This document shows, in pieces, positions 23,701 through 34,923 of a DNA stretch of 64,000 nucleotides (position 1 is the stretch's first letter; each line of letters opens with the position of its first letter). This DNA is from Lepisosteus oculatus (Eukaryota > Chordata > Actinopteri > Semionotiformes > Lepisosteidae), in the NCBI RefSeq assembly GCF_040954835.1, contig NC_090716.1:12647275-12711274 (forward strand), read 5' to 3'. Under the pieces are notes generated by a model, which saw only the letters and a program-made list of their open reading frames with translations, searched no databases and was not told where the DNA came from. A program made the translations under genes and the position numbers.

Positions 23701-26700
23701 CTTAAGAAGCAATAAAGTTTTAAAAAAATGTTTGAGGTTCTCTTTATGGACTTTGAGAGAAACCCCTTGTAGGTCTCTAGCTTCAGGTGCCTTTTTCATA
23801 AAGACTCATAATATAAGTGAATAAAAGGTGTCAGAGTTGGGGGCAGGGGATAACATCAGACCCATCAGCACCAATATGTGCTTTATGTGTGGCTGAAAAG
23901 GGAGAACCTACTGTTCAGTGGTGTGAAATTGAAAGATTCTGCTTGCCTAGCCCTGGGGAACATTTGAACCTTTTGAACCACAGGATTGTCTGTCTTCCCC
24001 AGGCTCTGCAGCCAAATAGCAACAAAAGAATTAAAACTCTAGTGGATTACACTGAATATAGACTTCACACCTATGTCAGACGACAAGATAACCAACTTAA
24101 TGCTTGACGACTACAGCATTGCGGCAGTTTTCCTTTTTCTTCTGGCTGCTGAGAATGTTTTTCCACCCTTCGAGAAGTTAAACTTCAACCTGGGGAAAAG
24201 TCAGAGGCTACAGAAAAAAAATGGCCGCTCTGCTCTTCCCAATTCGACAGCCTGTCACAGCAGACCAGACAGCACTCGCTGAAATGTCACAGCCAGCTCG
24301 GCCTGCTGTGCTGTGAGAAAGACACATGGGGGGTCAGGGCTAGGAGACTGTTTGTTTCTCTCGATTGCGCAAACTCTGTTAACCACTGGAGGTGAATGAC
24401 AGCAACAAATTAACTGCACTTGTTGTCACAGCAGGAGGTCCCAGCTTCCCCCTACTTTCTCCCACATGCCCTATTATGTATCACCTTCTTTTGCTGTTCC
24501 TAGCCATGTGAGAACAGTAGTTTTATTTATTTAACAACAACTTTCACCCCCAAGACTGCATGCTGAGTTAACTCATAGGGAACAAAGAGCTGTCAGACTG
24601 TGACATCGTCTGATTATCTCTCTTGCGTTTCCATTTTGTCCCTGTGGAATGTGCTGGGGAGTAGTGGCTTGAAGATTGTGAGAAGAGGGTGAAGACTGAA
24701 TTTCTTGTAACTGTTTTTTTTTTACTTCAGTGCTCAAGACTGGCCGAGCACCTAGCAGATGATATTTAATGTAGACAAATGCATAGAGGTACATTTATGT
24801 AACAGAAACATAAACTATAGGTATCAGATGAGACACACTGAGGTTGAAGAACTTGTGTCTATGACTGTATATATTTTTAACCTTCTAGAGTAGGGCTACT
24901 CAACTTTCACCCCTTAATTGTGGTATTAATCCAGCTGACTAGGAGCAGATTGCAGCAAAATCTGGGAAATGGACAGAATGGTAGGGCTACAGGCTGAATA
25001 GCTCTTTTCTGGAAAATATTCCCAATCTTGGTCCTGCAGGACCACAAACCTGTTGATTTCCAGTTGAGCTTAGTTACTTAACAGAAGCCCTTAATGACCT
25101 AACAGGTTGATTTGTGTGAAATATTTGCATTTTTATTTCTATTCACAAGTATGGGATTTTATGTTACTTTTATGTAATTAAATGCATTATTTTATAGGCC
25201 CCCTCCAATGGGTTTAAGAACTGGAAGCAGCCATTGGAAAAAAAAATACTTTAGTGGTTTTGCCGTAGTACAAATGAAGAGAAGTCACTGAGAATGAAAC
25301 CACTGAGTAATGCCCATGTGACTGCTACAGTTTTCAACTCATCCCATAACCCTTTAATCTGTTGAATGACAAAAACACTGTACCATGTAACCTTACTTCT
25401 CTTGCCACCTAGTCTCTTATTTTGTGCCAATACTGACTGTGGGGTTTGTCTATAAAAAGCAGTATACTGTTTGTAGTAATATGCCACCCACACACTGATA
25501 TATAAGAAATTTGAAATAAACATGCAGTTCACATTAAGTGGAATTAGAATTCCAAATTAGAAAACAAATGATTTCCAAACACGGCACAAACAGAACTGGT
25601 ACAGAGTTCACTTTCTAGGAACAGCAGGGACCTGGTGTAACGTCTGAGGCCTGACTCACCCTTGAATGATGTCCTCTTTTCACAAAACAGTACCTCTAGA
25701 CTCTAGACTCATACAACAGAAAATATTTAATTCTTCATATACATTTAAGGTTCACTAAAGACATTTCTCAGAAGGGCAGATCATGCTATCACCAAAAAAA
25801 TAAATAGCTTGTTCATCATTTTTACCCCATTACAGCTATAGTTACATACAGTATAACACGTCTTGAACACCTGCAGCAAAATCTTTGTTTCAACAAATAG
25901 GTTTACATATCCACCAATAAAGCAAAAGCTGGACTACATTGTAAACAATCTTCCCCTGCTTTACAACAGCTTTCAGGTTTCTTGATACCTTCCCTTTTTT
26001 GCTGTGTGTACTGTGTGACCTTGCATTGCAACGTGAGACTTGGTTTATTCATGAATAAAATGGCATTCACTTTTTGAAAAAGTCAACTGTTTTTTGCAAC
26101 AGGACAACTCTGGAGGGCTTAAATCCTTAGTTCTCACCACTGACTGCACTTCAAAAGAGCACCCCTGTTACATTTCACAGCTTATTCACATTGTTCACAT
26201 ACATACCCTTAATTTTTCCTTCAGGATCAGCCAAGATTTTCCTTTTATCAGGGAATTAATCCTCTCACTCCTTGAGTCCTTTGGTATTTGTCTAGCTTTT
26301 TTTTTCCCTTCACACCAAACTGCAACTTGGAACGTGGAACGTAATCGGAACAAAAAACGAATGCAGCTTTGTATTTTGTTTTCAGCCTTTTTTGATCTGA
26401 AGATGGGTGTGCTATTGACAGTTCTTCTCCAGCAGTACCTATACTCCATTGAACTCATTGTTCTATCGCGAGTCATGAGTCCAGCCCAGTCTTTGATGTT
26501 ATCCATCCTGAAGGTCCTAGATTATCTTTTTCCCATGTGGCCTCCTTGCAGAGCAACACACGCCAGTAGTTTTGCATGTTTTTGTAATTTGTGAGTCAAC
26601 CAGTCTTATTTATCAAAGACCCCATTTAATAGTTTTCCTAACAACCATGTCAGCATCTGTCTGAGTGTTTTCATTTCAACTGCCCTCATCTGCATTCATC

Positions 26701-29700
26701 TCCCTTCTTTGGTTGTCCAGCATTCACATCTGTAGGTTGTCACTGACCATATGACTGCCTTTGGCAATCGACTTTTCCTTGTGATCAATATGCAGTGAGC
26801 TTTCTGTATTCCCCTAGGAGATGTGCTGGCACATCCAGCCTAGCCAGAACTGTATCAGATCTCCTCCGTGCACAGTGTATCGTCCGGGATGGTGAACCCA
26901 AGGTAGGAGAGGCTCTGAATCAATTGAGCCTCTTGAAAACTGATGTTGCAGGTGGCTCCTTATCTCACCATGTCCTTGGTCTTCTCCACACCAGTCAGTA
27001 GGCTTTGAGCTCTGCCAACACTGGCTACCCACTCTACCAATTCCTATATCTGTGCCTCAGTGCTTGCACGAATCTTAAAAATCCTGTACTTCAACAAAAA
27101 ACCATTGACCTCCAAATTCTGTGCCTTCTTCATACGCATCTAAAGCTTACCTCATCACCATTTCCACCAGCACATTAAAGAAGTAAGGCGAGACTACACA
27201 TCCTTGTCTAATGCCCTGCAGAACCACATTCAAAATGTACGAGCGAGCTTTGAGCTTTGGCCCTATGCTTCTAATAATAGCTTTGTCAAAGGATTGATCA
27301 GGTGCAGCCAAAGTTTTTCTGTGAGAAACAGAGTCAAACGCTGTTATGAAGTTGATTAAATGTATGTAGACTCATGGCTGGTCCTCATGTGCCTTTGGAA
27401 CTAGGATCCTAAAGTTGCATGGTGGTTTAGAAATCTAAGAAAAGTGGAGAGTAAAAACATAACATTTTCCAAAAATGGCAAACAGTTATGATAAATTCTG
27501 CTACTGTACTAAATTATCCATACTCCTGTCTCTGTATTTTGAAAATGCCCTCTACAGAGCTGGAGTTATTTCTGTAGCAGGGATAGTGATACACCTACAG
27601 AGACACTCCAAGCTGTCACTGAGATTCACCAGGTATCCTCCTTCAGTCTGACTCTCAGGCCAGCTGAGAGAAAATATGCTGTTAACTGCCTTGGCCAGGA
27701 CACACACAGGAGTGATCCAGTACTGTCTTTACTGAATGAACAGCTGAGCATACTTATTCCCTTCCAAAACAGTATCTGCCAGTGCATCTATATCTGTGCC
27801 AACTGCTAGTTCACATGGAAAGCAATTGAATTAACAACTGTTTTGGTTTTTTAAATTGTTTTAAATCAGATTTAGAACCTCCACATGAATTTCCCTGCCA
27901 TCATATAAATACTGGTGTCACTTGACATTATTTATATGGAGCTTTCTACTATCTAGATTCCTCATGCCCATGTGGGTGGAGAAAGGCTTCCGTGTACAAG
28001 TCTTTATTGCACTGTATGTCTTCCACTTTCATGTGAACTCTCTTCTGGCCCCTGTGCAGTCTGGAGAGAGATCCAGAGTTGAGAACCACTCACCTCTGGG
28101 TATGCATGGGGGGCAGGACAAGTTTTATGGTAAAAAAACTATTCTATTTTGTAGTTCACTGGTTATGGTTTGAAGCATTTACAAATAATAAAAGCTTGTT
28201 AGCACAAATTAACCCTAATTATTGAACAATATCTTGCCTTTTTTTGCCTTCCAAGCATTTGGAAATTGAATTTCTCTATCAAGAGCTACATAAGCCAACA
28301 TGTTATTTGTAGTTCTTGAGCACAGAGAAAGGCTAAGTTAGATAATTTATCATTCTCCCTATTATCAAGAATTGTTTTGAAGAAGAAAAAGCTAGTCCCA
28401 TACAGACAGAAACCCACTTCAGCTGTGGATGTGTAGTTTTAAATCTTCAAACATTACTTTAACTAGACAAATTTACATTTTTCTTTCTTAGTAAATACAC
28501 TTGGAAAAATCCATTACAGTTGGACAGACAAAAGTTGGAGAAATAATAAGCTAACATAAAAGTAAGTTCATATTAAACGTATTACTAGTTCTTAATACAG
28601 TGTACACACTGTTTGGTCCTGCCATTTTTAGGCCAAATGAAACTGGCAAACTTTACAATATGATTTAATTATGTTTACTTTGACACACTGATTGAAGTTT
28701 GTTTAACCTACTGCAATAAGTACAATGCACTTATTAGCTTTTTAAGTTAAAGCAGCATAATAACAAGAATAGCTACAATCGAGTACCATACAAGTACAAT
28801 CAAACAAGATAGGAAGCATTTTAAAGCCCTTTTAATATGCAGATCCTCCACACAGATCTCATAAACAATACATATAAAATGTGCCTTTTTCATGGAGAAG
28901 TCTGACATGTGTAGGAAAAATATGCATCTATGTCCAGCTTTTCATATTTCTAGCATATAGTCTGTGTTTTTTTCAGTAGCTAACGAGGCAGTATTTTTTC
29001 ATTGCATTGACTGAGTAACAAGGCTCGAGTTAGGAGCTGTGTCAGCAAGCGCTGGTTGCAAAGAATCAAGTAAAGATTAGTTCCACACTGAAACAAAGTT
29101 TTGGCTGTTCAGCATCCTTCCAAAGACTTGCATTTCCTCTTTCTACATTTCAGAGTGGACGGAACCTTTACTTGTCACTAAATCCATGCCAAATATAATT
29201 AGAATTAGAACTGCTCTTATCCACTATTAATCCTTTCACCACACTATAGAACTATGAATAAATACATTTACAATGTAGCATCATTACTTTAGCACAAAAA
29301 TAATTTTTATATGTGACCTTAGCAGCAGGTTAGATCAAGTTAGATCAGTTTAGGATGGCCCCAAGATGGGAAATCTTTTTTTTTTTGCTTTTGAAAATTA
29401 CACCCATGGATTTCATCCCACATGACGACCGATTTAAGAAAGCAGAATGCTTCCTGCCTGTTTTTAGACCTTTTAAAAACCCAACCTTTCACGTTGGCTA
29501 AATGTGTTGTGATTTTAATGACTCTCTGTGGTCATTAAAAATCCCAGGGTGCTTCTCGAAAAGAGTAGGGGTGTAACCCCGGTGTCTTGGCCAAATTTCC
29601 CATTGGCCTTTACCAATCATGGCCTCCTAATAATCCCCATCTATGAACTGGCTTCATTACTCTGCTCTCCTCCCCACTGAGAGCTGGTGTGTGGGGAGCG

Positions 29701-29831
29701 TTCTGATGCACTATGGCTGCCGTCGCATCATCCAGGTGGGGCTGCACACTGGTGGTGGTGGAGGAGAGTCCCCATTACCTGTAAAGCGCTTTGAGTGGAG
29801 TGTCCAGAAAAGCGCTATATAAGTGTAAGCA

Positions 29832-29870
<39 letters not shown>

Positions 29871-31362
29871 TGGGTCAGCCATCCTTCTTCCTCTGGAATT
29901 TTAGAAATGTTCACCAGAACGTTTGAGTTATAAACATAAAAAGGGAAAGCACTGAAAATCATCTCAGAGAACCGTGAAACATGGAATAAAATGTTTCCAC
30001 TGAATATAAACAATGCGCATATTGTACCCAAGAAGTAAAATGAGAAAATACCACGTTGTTACCCAAAACCTACAGGTCTATTGCCTTGTGTTATTTTATG
30101 TATAACCGATCCTGTTTTGTCAGTATTTGTGCGGTCAGAAATATATTACTCAGCAGCAAAGCACTGAGTAATGCATTGTGTTATAGCCTTGCTGCCCGAA
30201 CGAATTGTTTATCAAGGGTCTCGGAGATGCCCATGGATAACAACAGCACTTCGTGCGGTTTCTTACGCACTGCCGCTGTTGGAGGAGCGCATGCGTCACA
30301 GGACGGGAGAGGGGGCGAAAAAAGACAAAACGTCTGTCACATGACAAGTTTCCCTTTTGTTTAAAATAAAACTGCAGCTTCTAGAAGCGATCGGGTTTTG
30401 AATCCGAGAAACTTAAAACGCTGAAATTGCGATTTGACACAAATGCCATGCAAGCACAAAAACATGTTAAAATAAGAAGTGTTAGTGTACTGTACAACAG
30501 GTACGCCACATTGTCAGCCTACACTATAGATACAAAAGAAATAACTAGTGTAAGGGATATTCTTTTTCTTGTTAATACCTAGAACTGCTTTTGATTAACT
30601 GTTTTTTCTCGAGCAATACTTTACGCTAAATAAAGAACGACGCCACAGCCTTTACGCAGAATACAGATCTTAACATAACGCAAACGCAGATTGCTTCTAA
30701 AACTCATGTTTAGAAAGGGAGGGGGGTACAATCCGGTATCCGAAACAATATTTTAATATGATGAAGAGAACCTCTGAAACGCGTGCTTCCCACTACGGAG
30801 AAAGTAGCTTTTTTTACACACCAATGCTTTCCTCCTGCAAACCGTACTGATGACCAACATCGCCAAAACGTAAGATAAACAAGGACATGCTTTTTAATGG
30901 ATCACGTGTTCTGTTTTTTTTTTCACCACGGAACAGTCTCCGAACACAGACACCTCCTTCTGTACGTTTAATGTGCATCGCTTCGCCCTTCAAAACAAAA
31001 GCAACGAAAATAAATTAGGATGTCAAGAATCAGTACACTAATGGGTAGTTTTATTAAAAACGTTGTAAAGGTTGGCAGAAATACTACAAGAGGTCATAAT
31101 TAACATGTCTTTCATCTCCACAAAACCTATCCGTGAATGTGCAGATTCTTTCCCTCATAGGTGCTGTCATTTTTTTAAAACCCATGCACGATTGCATCCT
31201 GCCAAGTAAGGCTAACTACAAAGGTGTAGCCGAAGAGTAAAAAGCGACGTTTCTTGAAAAATATGTTTCGCTTCTGTTGCGAGTAAACCTCGATCCCAAT
31301 AAATTAAGATTAAAAAAAATGAAAACCGACTGACAACTCACCACCGTGACAGGCGAAACCAT
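20358..31362 (-). CDS. tmem86a: TMEM86A, lysoplasmalogenase-like membrane protein (3 exons)
   Basis: Exons on the minus strand at 31342-31362, 21878-22142 and 20358-20785 give 237 residues, close to the roughly 240 of vertebrate TMEM86A. The family (YhhN/TMEM86) is a multipass ER membrane protein that hydrolyses the vinyl-ether bond of lysoplasmalogens. Several hydrophobic segments are visible, e.g. around residues 19-40, 44-58, 72-88 and through the last exon. Conserved-looking acidic motifs are SSLGD (Asp82) and MVSDL (Asp190); assigning them to catalysis is inference. The start ATG at 31360-31362 gives MVSPVTV, followed by VKSEGPKLVPFF across the splice. The gene diverges from spty2d1 and converges on igsf22. 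Confidence 0.95.
20786..21877 (-). other. tmem86a intron 2
   Basis: About 1.1 kb, AT-rich. No exon or recognisable repeat was seen. Confidence 0.6.
21878..22142 (-). CDS. tmem86a: tmem86a coding exon 2
   Basis: Acceptor TTGCAG on the minus strand and donor GTGAGT. It encodes VKSEGPKL through GYFSH, residues 8-95, with at least three hydrophobic segments and the SSLGD motif. Confidence 0.95.
23244..23335 (+). repeat. degenerate tRNA-derived SINE head
   Basis: The segment GGCAGTTTGGAGAAGTGGGT with GGGCTATTAACCCAGTAGGAG resembles the head of common fish tRNA-SINEs: an A-box-like start, then a position where the B box should be. The B box itself is eroded. Only a short stretch is recognisable. 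Confidence 0.35.
25015..25130. repeat. dispersed 'GGTCCTGCAGGACCAC' repeat, copy 1
   Basis: CAATCTTGGTCCTGCAGGAC, then text about TTGATTTCCAGTTGAGCTTA and a run of TTACTTAA. The same layout recurs in weaker form near 46,703 and 61,790, so this is an interspersed fish repeat. Confidence 0.45.
26195..27390 (-). mobile_element. decayed non-LTR retrotransposon (LINE), reverse-transcriptase region
   Basis: Minus-strand frames between stops show reverse-transcriptase blocks in order. FITAFDSVSH lies near 27,345 (cf. the FxxAFDSV block) and QGIRQGCVVSPYFF near 27,190 (cf. the GxxQGxxxSP block). YLGFTIPDD lies near 26,900, and MDNIKDWAGL near 26,490 is the usual C-terminal motif of such ORF2 proteins. 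Stops and frame changes interrupt it throughout, so it is dead. I cannot place it in a named clade without alignment. Confidence 0.75.
29519..29871 (+). mobile_element. 5S-type SINE, 5'-truncated copy with (ATT)n tail
   Basis: Closely matches the reverse complement of the element at 32,866-33,417 over its 3' two thirds. Shared landmarks are CATTAAAAATCCCAG, GCCGTCGCATCATCCAGG and AAAGCGCTTTGAGTGG. It ends in a pure (ATT)n run at 29,832-29,871. The 5S-like head is missing. Confidence 0.8.
30180..30350. promoter_or_regulatory. CpG-richer patch with NRF1-like and E-box-like motifs
   Basis: In AT-rich intron DNA this patch is locally GC/CpG rich. It has GCGCATGCGTCA at 30,287-30,298 (NRF1-like) and TCACATGAC at about 30,336. 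It could be an alternative upstream start region for tmem86a, an enhancer or an old repeat. Evidence is composition and motif only. Confidence 0.3.
31342..31362 (-). CDS. tmem86a: tmem86a coding exon 1 (seven codons)
   Basis: On the minus strand ATG GTT TCG CCT GTC ACG GTG is followed directly by a GTGAGT donor. The phase-0 end matches the phase-0 start of the next exon, and MVSPVTVVKSEG is the expected family N-terminus. It is too short to be found by ORF length. Confidence 0.9.
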
Positions 31363-31559
31363 TTCTGATGCGCTCTCTATACAGCCGATTTAAAAAACTC
31401 GACTTTCAAAAAATATAAGAGGGTCACCACTGTAACGCTTTGTTAGAAATAATATATGAGTCTTTTTGTACTGGGGATTTTTGTCTTTTTTTAGAACGGG
31501 GTGACATCACAGTAGGCGGAGACAATGCTGCCGTAATCTGGGCTAGACTTTAGACTCCG

Positions 31560-31640
31560 AAAACACAGCCCGGGGGCGGGGTTTCAACAGACGACCAATA
31601 GGCGCCTGGATATTCTTTAAAGGGCGTGCCTTTATATCAT
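31560..31640 (-). promoter_or_regulatory. candidate tmem86a core promoter
   Basis: Upstream of the minus-strand ATG lie a GC box (GGGGGCGGGG, 31,573-31,582), CCAAT on the plus strand at 31,596-31,600 and a minus-strand TATAAA (plus-strand tttata at 31,631-31,636). Local CpG content is raised. The order TATA then CCAAT/GC is unusual for one promoter, so only the region is proposed. Confidence 0.4.
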
Positions 31641-32865
31641 GTAACGCCCACTTGTGGGAGGAGTCAGCGCGCTGCGGCCGGTGTTAAGCCTAAGAATATG
31701 GGAAGCAAAGCACGTGAGGTTTGTTTTGTCGCTCGGCAGGTGAACGGATAATGGCGATCTGTATGTTGTGCGTTTTAAATAACAGAATCGACCCATTAGT
31801 ATTGCATTGGAGGGCAAAATGTTAAGTTTCTCCAAGCTGGATTTCGTGCCGCTTTGTTTTTTTATTAATTCACTAATTCCGCTGTCACGTTTCAGATCAG
31901 TCTAAAGGAGCATGCACTAGGATTTGAGATGTCAAAAAACATGCAACTTTCACCTGCTGCACAAGTTGTACAATCATTTTATTTAAAAGTAAATTTATAA
32001 AATATTTCAGTTAAGTACCAAGATTTCAGTTTGCTATATAGGGATTTAATCGCAGGAAACTGATTTAGATCCAGTGTGAGATGAAGGACGCCTGAAGAAT
32101 TCGGTTTATAAGAATATATATTTTTTTTAAATGAGAACCCCGTTATAATGATTCTAGAACAGGGATTCAGATTCAGTTGTTCACGTTGTTTCTATAAATG
32201 TCTTGTCCTCGCCATTGCATGTCTTTTATTCAAATGTTCACTGCTCTTGTTTTTCAAGATAAATTAATTTAAAATCTGCTACCCCTTCGGCGCAATTGTT
32301 CGGTGAACAGCTGTCTGAGATCATGTTCACCAGCTCAGAATTCAGCCTCTACAACGACCGCGTTGACTCTACACCGGTAACAGTATCTCTTCGCCTCTAC
32401 AGACGGCAGCTGCTGTAATGACACCTGGCTCATGAATATAAAATCAGTCCTTTAATTTTAGTTTATATTTTATAGATAATAACAAGGATTGAAAATAAAG
32501 CCGTCGAAGTAATGAAAGCGTTTACTGCTTTACGAGATGGGACTTTTAAAAGGCTTTTTTTTTTTGCTGTAGTAAAACGCCGGTCAATTATTAACACGAG
32601 CTTCGACGTCGGTAAAACAATTGTTGGTGATAAGACTGATGGTGGTGTCTTTAAAGAATAAAACAGAAAACTAAAACATGCATTCCCAAGTAGAATAACA
32701 CAATGTAGGGATACAATGTGTCACAGTGAAGTGCAGTGAAGGTTTGAGATTAGTTTAATTTGTGTGAAAACGGACATTTTCGGAGAACAATGGGAGGAGA
32801 CGCACACGGGTTGTATTTCCCGCAGTGCGCCGAGTGACAGCAGTGTTTCAGAGGCTTTTATAATA

Positions 32866-33417
32866 ATAAAAACTCCTTACACTTATATGGCGCTTTTCTG
32901 GACTCTCCACTCAAAGCGCTTTACAGGTAATGGGGACTCCCCTCCACCACCACCAGTGTGCAGCCCCACCTGGATGATGCGACGGCAGCCATAGTGCGCC
33001 AGAACGCTCACCACCCACCAGCTCTCAGTGGGGAGGAGAGCAGAGTGATGCAGCCAGTTCAGAGATTGGGATTATTAGGAGGCTATGATTGGTAAGGCCC
33101 AATGGGAAATTTGGCCAGGACGCCGGGGTAACACCCCTACTCTTTTGGAGAACCTGGGATTTTTAATGACCACAGAGAGTCAGGACTTCGGTTTCTCATC
33201 CGAAGGACGGCGCCTTTTATAGTGTCCCCGTTACTTTACTGGGGCATTAGGACCCACACAGGCCGCGGGGTGAGTGCCCCTGCTGGCCCCACTAACACCT
33301 CTTCCAGCAGCAGCTTTAGCTTTCCCAGGAGTCTCCCATCCAGGTACTGACCAGGCTCGCACTGCTGAGCTCCAGGGGGTTGCCAGTTGTGAGCTGCAGG
33401 GTGAGATGGCTGTTGGC
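32866..33417 (-). mobile_element. near-full-length 5S-rRNA-derived SINE (SINE3 type)
   Basis: On the minus strand the element starts at 33,417 with GCCAACAGCCAT and CACCCTG, very like the 5' end of 5S rRNA. A box-A-like segment (AGCTCAGCAGTGCGAGCC, 33,371 to 33,354) and a box-C-like segment follow; GTACCTGGATGGGAGAC lies within 33,331-33,347. These are the internal pol III promoter parts of a 5S gene. A 450-bp body and an (ATT)-type tail at its left end complete it. Box spacing and motif order match 5S; later sequence does not, so it is a SINE and not a 5S gene. Confidence 0.8.
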
Positions 33418-33654
33418 AATTTATAGCTCATTGGCAATTCCTGATGATGTTGTCCCCACCTTTCAGCAATTCCTGGGATGGCGTACAACAGCAGGTGTTG
33501 TTTAAAATCCACTCAAACCAGGTCGGGAGTAATGACCCCAAGCCAGTCAGATTTCTACGCCAAAATCTAGACAAGTGATTTCGAGCACCCATTTGCCGTC
33601 TGCTCTGATGGCGACATCTGGTGGATAAACGATATCATAGCAATTAATATATGC

Positions 33655-33656
33655 AT

Positions 33657-33719
<63 letters not shown>

Positions 33720-33826
33720 GCTTGCACTTATATAGCGCTTTCTGGACACTCCACTCAAAGCGCTTTACAGGTAATGGGGATCCCCTCCACCACCACCAGT
33801 GTTCAGCCCCACCGGGATATGCTACA
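33655..33826 (-). mobile_element. 5S-type SINE, short 5'-truncated copy
   Basis: A (TAA)n run of about 57 nt (33,661-33,717) precedes the same tail block as the full copy: CACTTATATAGCGCTTTCTG, CAAAGCGCTTTACAGG and CACCACCACCAGTG. It stops after about 110 bp. It lies 240 bp from the larger copy in the same orientation. Confidence 0.8.
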
Positions 33827-34271
33827 AGACCTCTATTGAAATTATGTCAGTTGCGTCTGATCAACATTATGGAAAAAAATCGTGCTTAAAAACTCCATGG
33901 ATCTTTTAGCATCGCTGCTATTGTAGTAGCACCACACCACGTAGTAACAACGGGAACAGAGGACGTGGCATGAAAAGTTTTTTTTTTAGCAAAACACATT
34001 CGACAGATTTAAATCCAATGACGAAAGGCTGGACACCTGTTAAACACTGAAAGGTGTCCAAGGGTGTCTCACCCAGAAAACGCGGAAACGGAGTTCAGGG
34101 AAGTAAAAAGGCCCAACTTTATACTGTGAGATCCTACATCAACAGGACAGGTCCGATGTGCGATTATGCTATGTAAAATGTAATAAACTGCATAGATCCG
34201 TATCAGTAATATATATATATAGCTACCGGCATTCAAACGCATAGTATAGACCCAATTGCACATTTTATTGA

Positions 34272-34335
34272 CCTGAAGAAGGCTCCACGACCGAAACGTT
34301 GTGTTTTCTGCTTTTTTTTCAGCATGGAATAAACC
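34272..34335 (+). repeat. dispersed repeat 'CCTGAAGAAGGCTCCACG', copy 1
   Basis: CCTGAAGAAGGCTCCACGAC, then CGAAACGTTGTG and CAGCATGGAATAAACC. The inverse copy at 44,394-44,456 matches along its whole length. It resembles the 3' part of a fish retroelement; the family is not assigned. Confidence 0.65.
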
Positions 34336-34549
34336 TATTACTTATATTTTTGTTGACTATTTTATGCGACACAACAGGAAACCCCACAGTAACCCAAGAT
34401 GTTGGGACACTTGTTTTTTTCCAGAATATGCACGAAACGCCACGTAACTAATTTTCTGAGTCTGAGGATAAAAGAAATCCCAAAATTTCTCGTAGCTACA
34501 CCGTCACCACGCAGCTACACCACCACAGAGCTCCACGCCAGGGACAGAT

Positions 34550-34923
34550 AAACTACGGGCGGAAGTGGCGTCATAAGGCGTTGACGTAGAGAATCCACAG
34601 GGCAGGAGTAGGCTCGTCGAATTCTCTCGTATTTTATTCCGATGTCTGATGCAAGTGTTTTATGTTACTAAACAATCCACGATTTAAACTTCCCTTCGGG
34701 CGTTCAGGCTGCTGCCTCCTTGCTCTCCGTGTTGCGGCCGGTTTGGAGTGTTGTTACCTCGCTCGGCTGCGGCTTTCGGTGCTGTTTTCGGGTCGAGTCA
34801 GCACTCCGTTGCTGGGGGATTGAGAGGTGTCTTTCATTCTGGGTGTCTGGGGGGGATTTACTGAGGGAGATCACACTGTGGTGTTACCGCTGCTGAGCGA
34901 AACGGGAGCCGAAAAGCATCACC
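34550..34923 (+). promoter_or_regulatory. spty2d1 promoter / 5' UTR region
   Basis: GC and CpG rise just before the ATG. Candidate sites are an ETS-like GCGGAAGTGGCG at about 34,559-34,570 and a CRE-half-like TTGACGTAG near 34,581. No TATA box is seen, as is usual for a housekeeping promoter. The start site cannot be fixed from sequence. Confidence 0.5.

Larger units (their letters stand above)
22143..31341 (-). other. tmem86a intron 1 (9.2 kb)
   Basis: No coding exon was found. It holds a degenerate SINE head near 23,244, a copy of a dispersed repeat near 25,010, a LINE reverse-transcriptase remnant at about 26,195-27,390 and a 5S-type SINE tail copy at 29,519-29,871. A CpG-richer patch lies at 30,180-30,350. 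Confidence 0.65.
31363..34923. other. divergent intergenic region tmem86a / spty2d1
   Basis: About 3.6 kb between the start codons. It holds the candidate tmem86a promoter (31,560-31,640), an unexplained GC patch near 32,320, two 5S-type SINEs in the same orientation and a further 63-bp dispersed repeat. The spty2d1 promoter/5' UTR lies at 34,550-34,923. Confidence 0.7.

Noticed and set aside
26094-26594. Plus-strand open frame of about 166 codons
   Set aside because: It runs opposite the LINE remnant and shows no domain. The reverse strand explains the sequence better.
33330-33417. A functional 5S rRNA gene
   Set aside because: The similarity stops after box C, several positions differ, and the rest is a SINE body with an ATT tail repeated elsewhere in the window.
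33567-33839. Open frames rich in Tyr or Ile across 33,651-33,720
   Set aside because: They are translations of the (TAA)n/(ATT)n tail of the SINE, not proteins.
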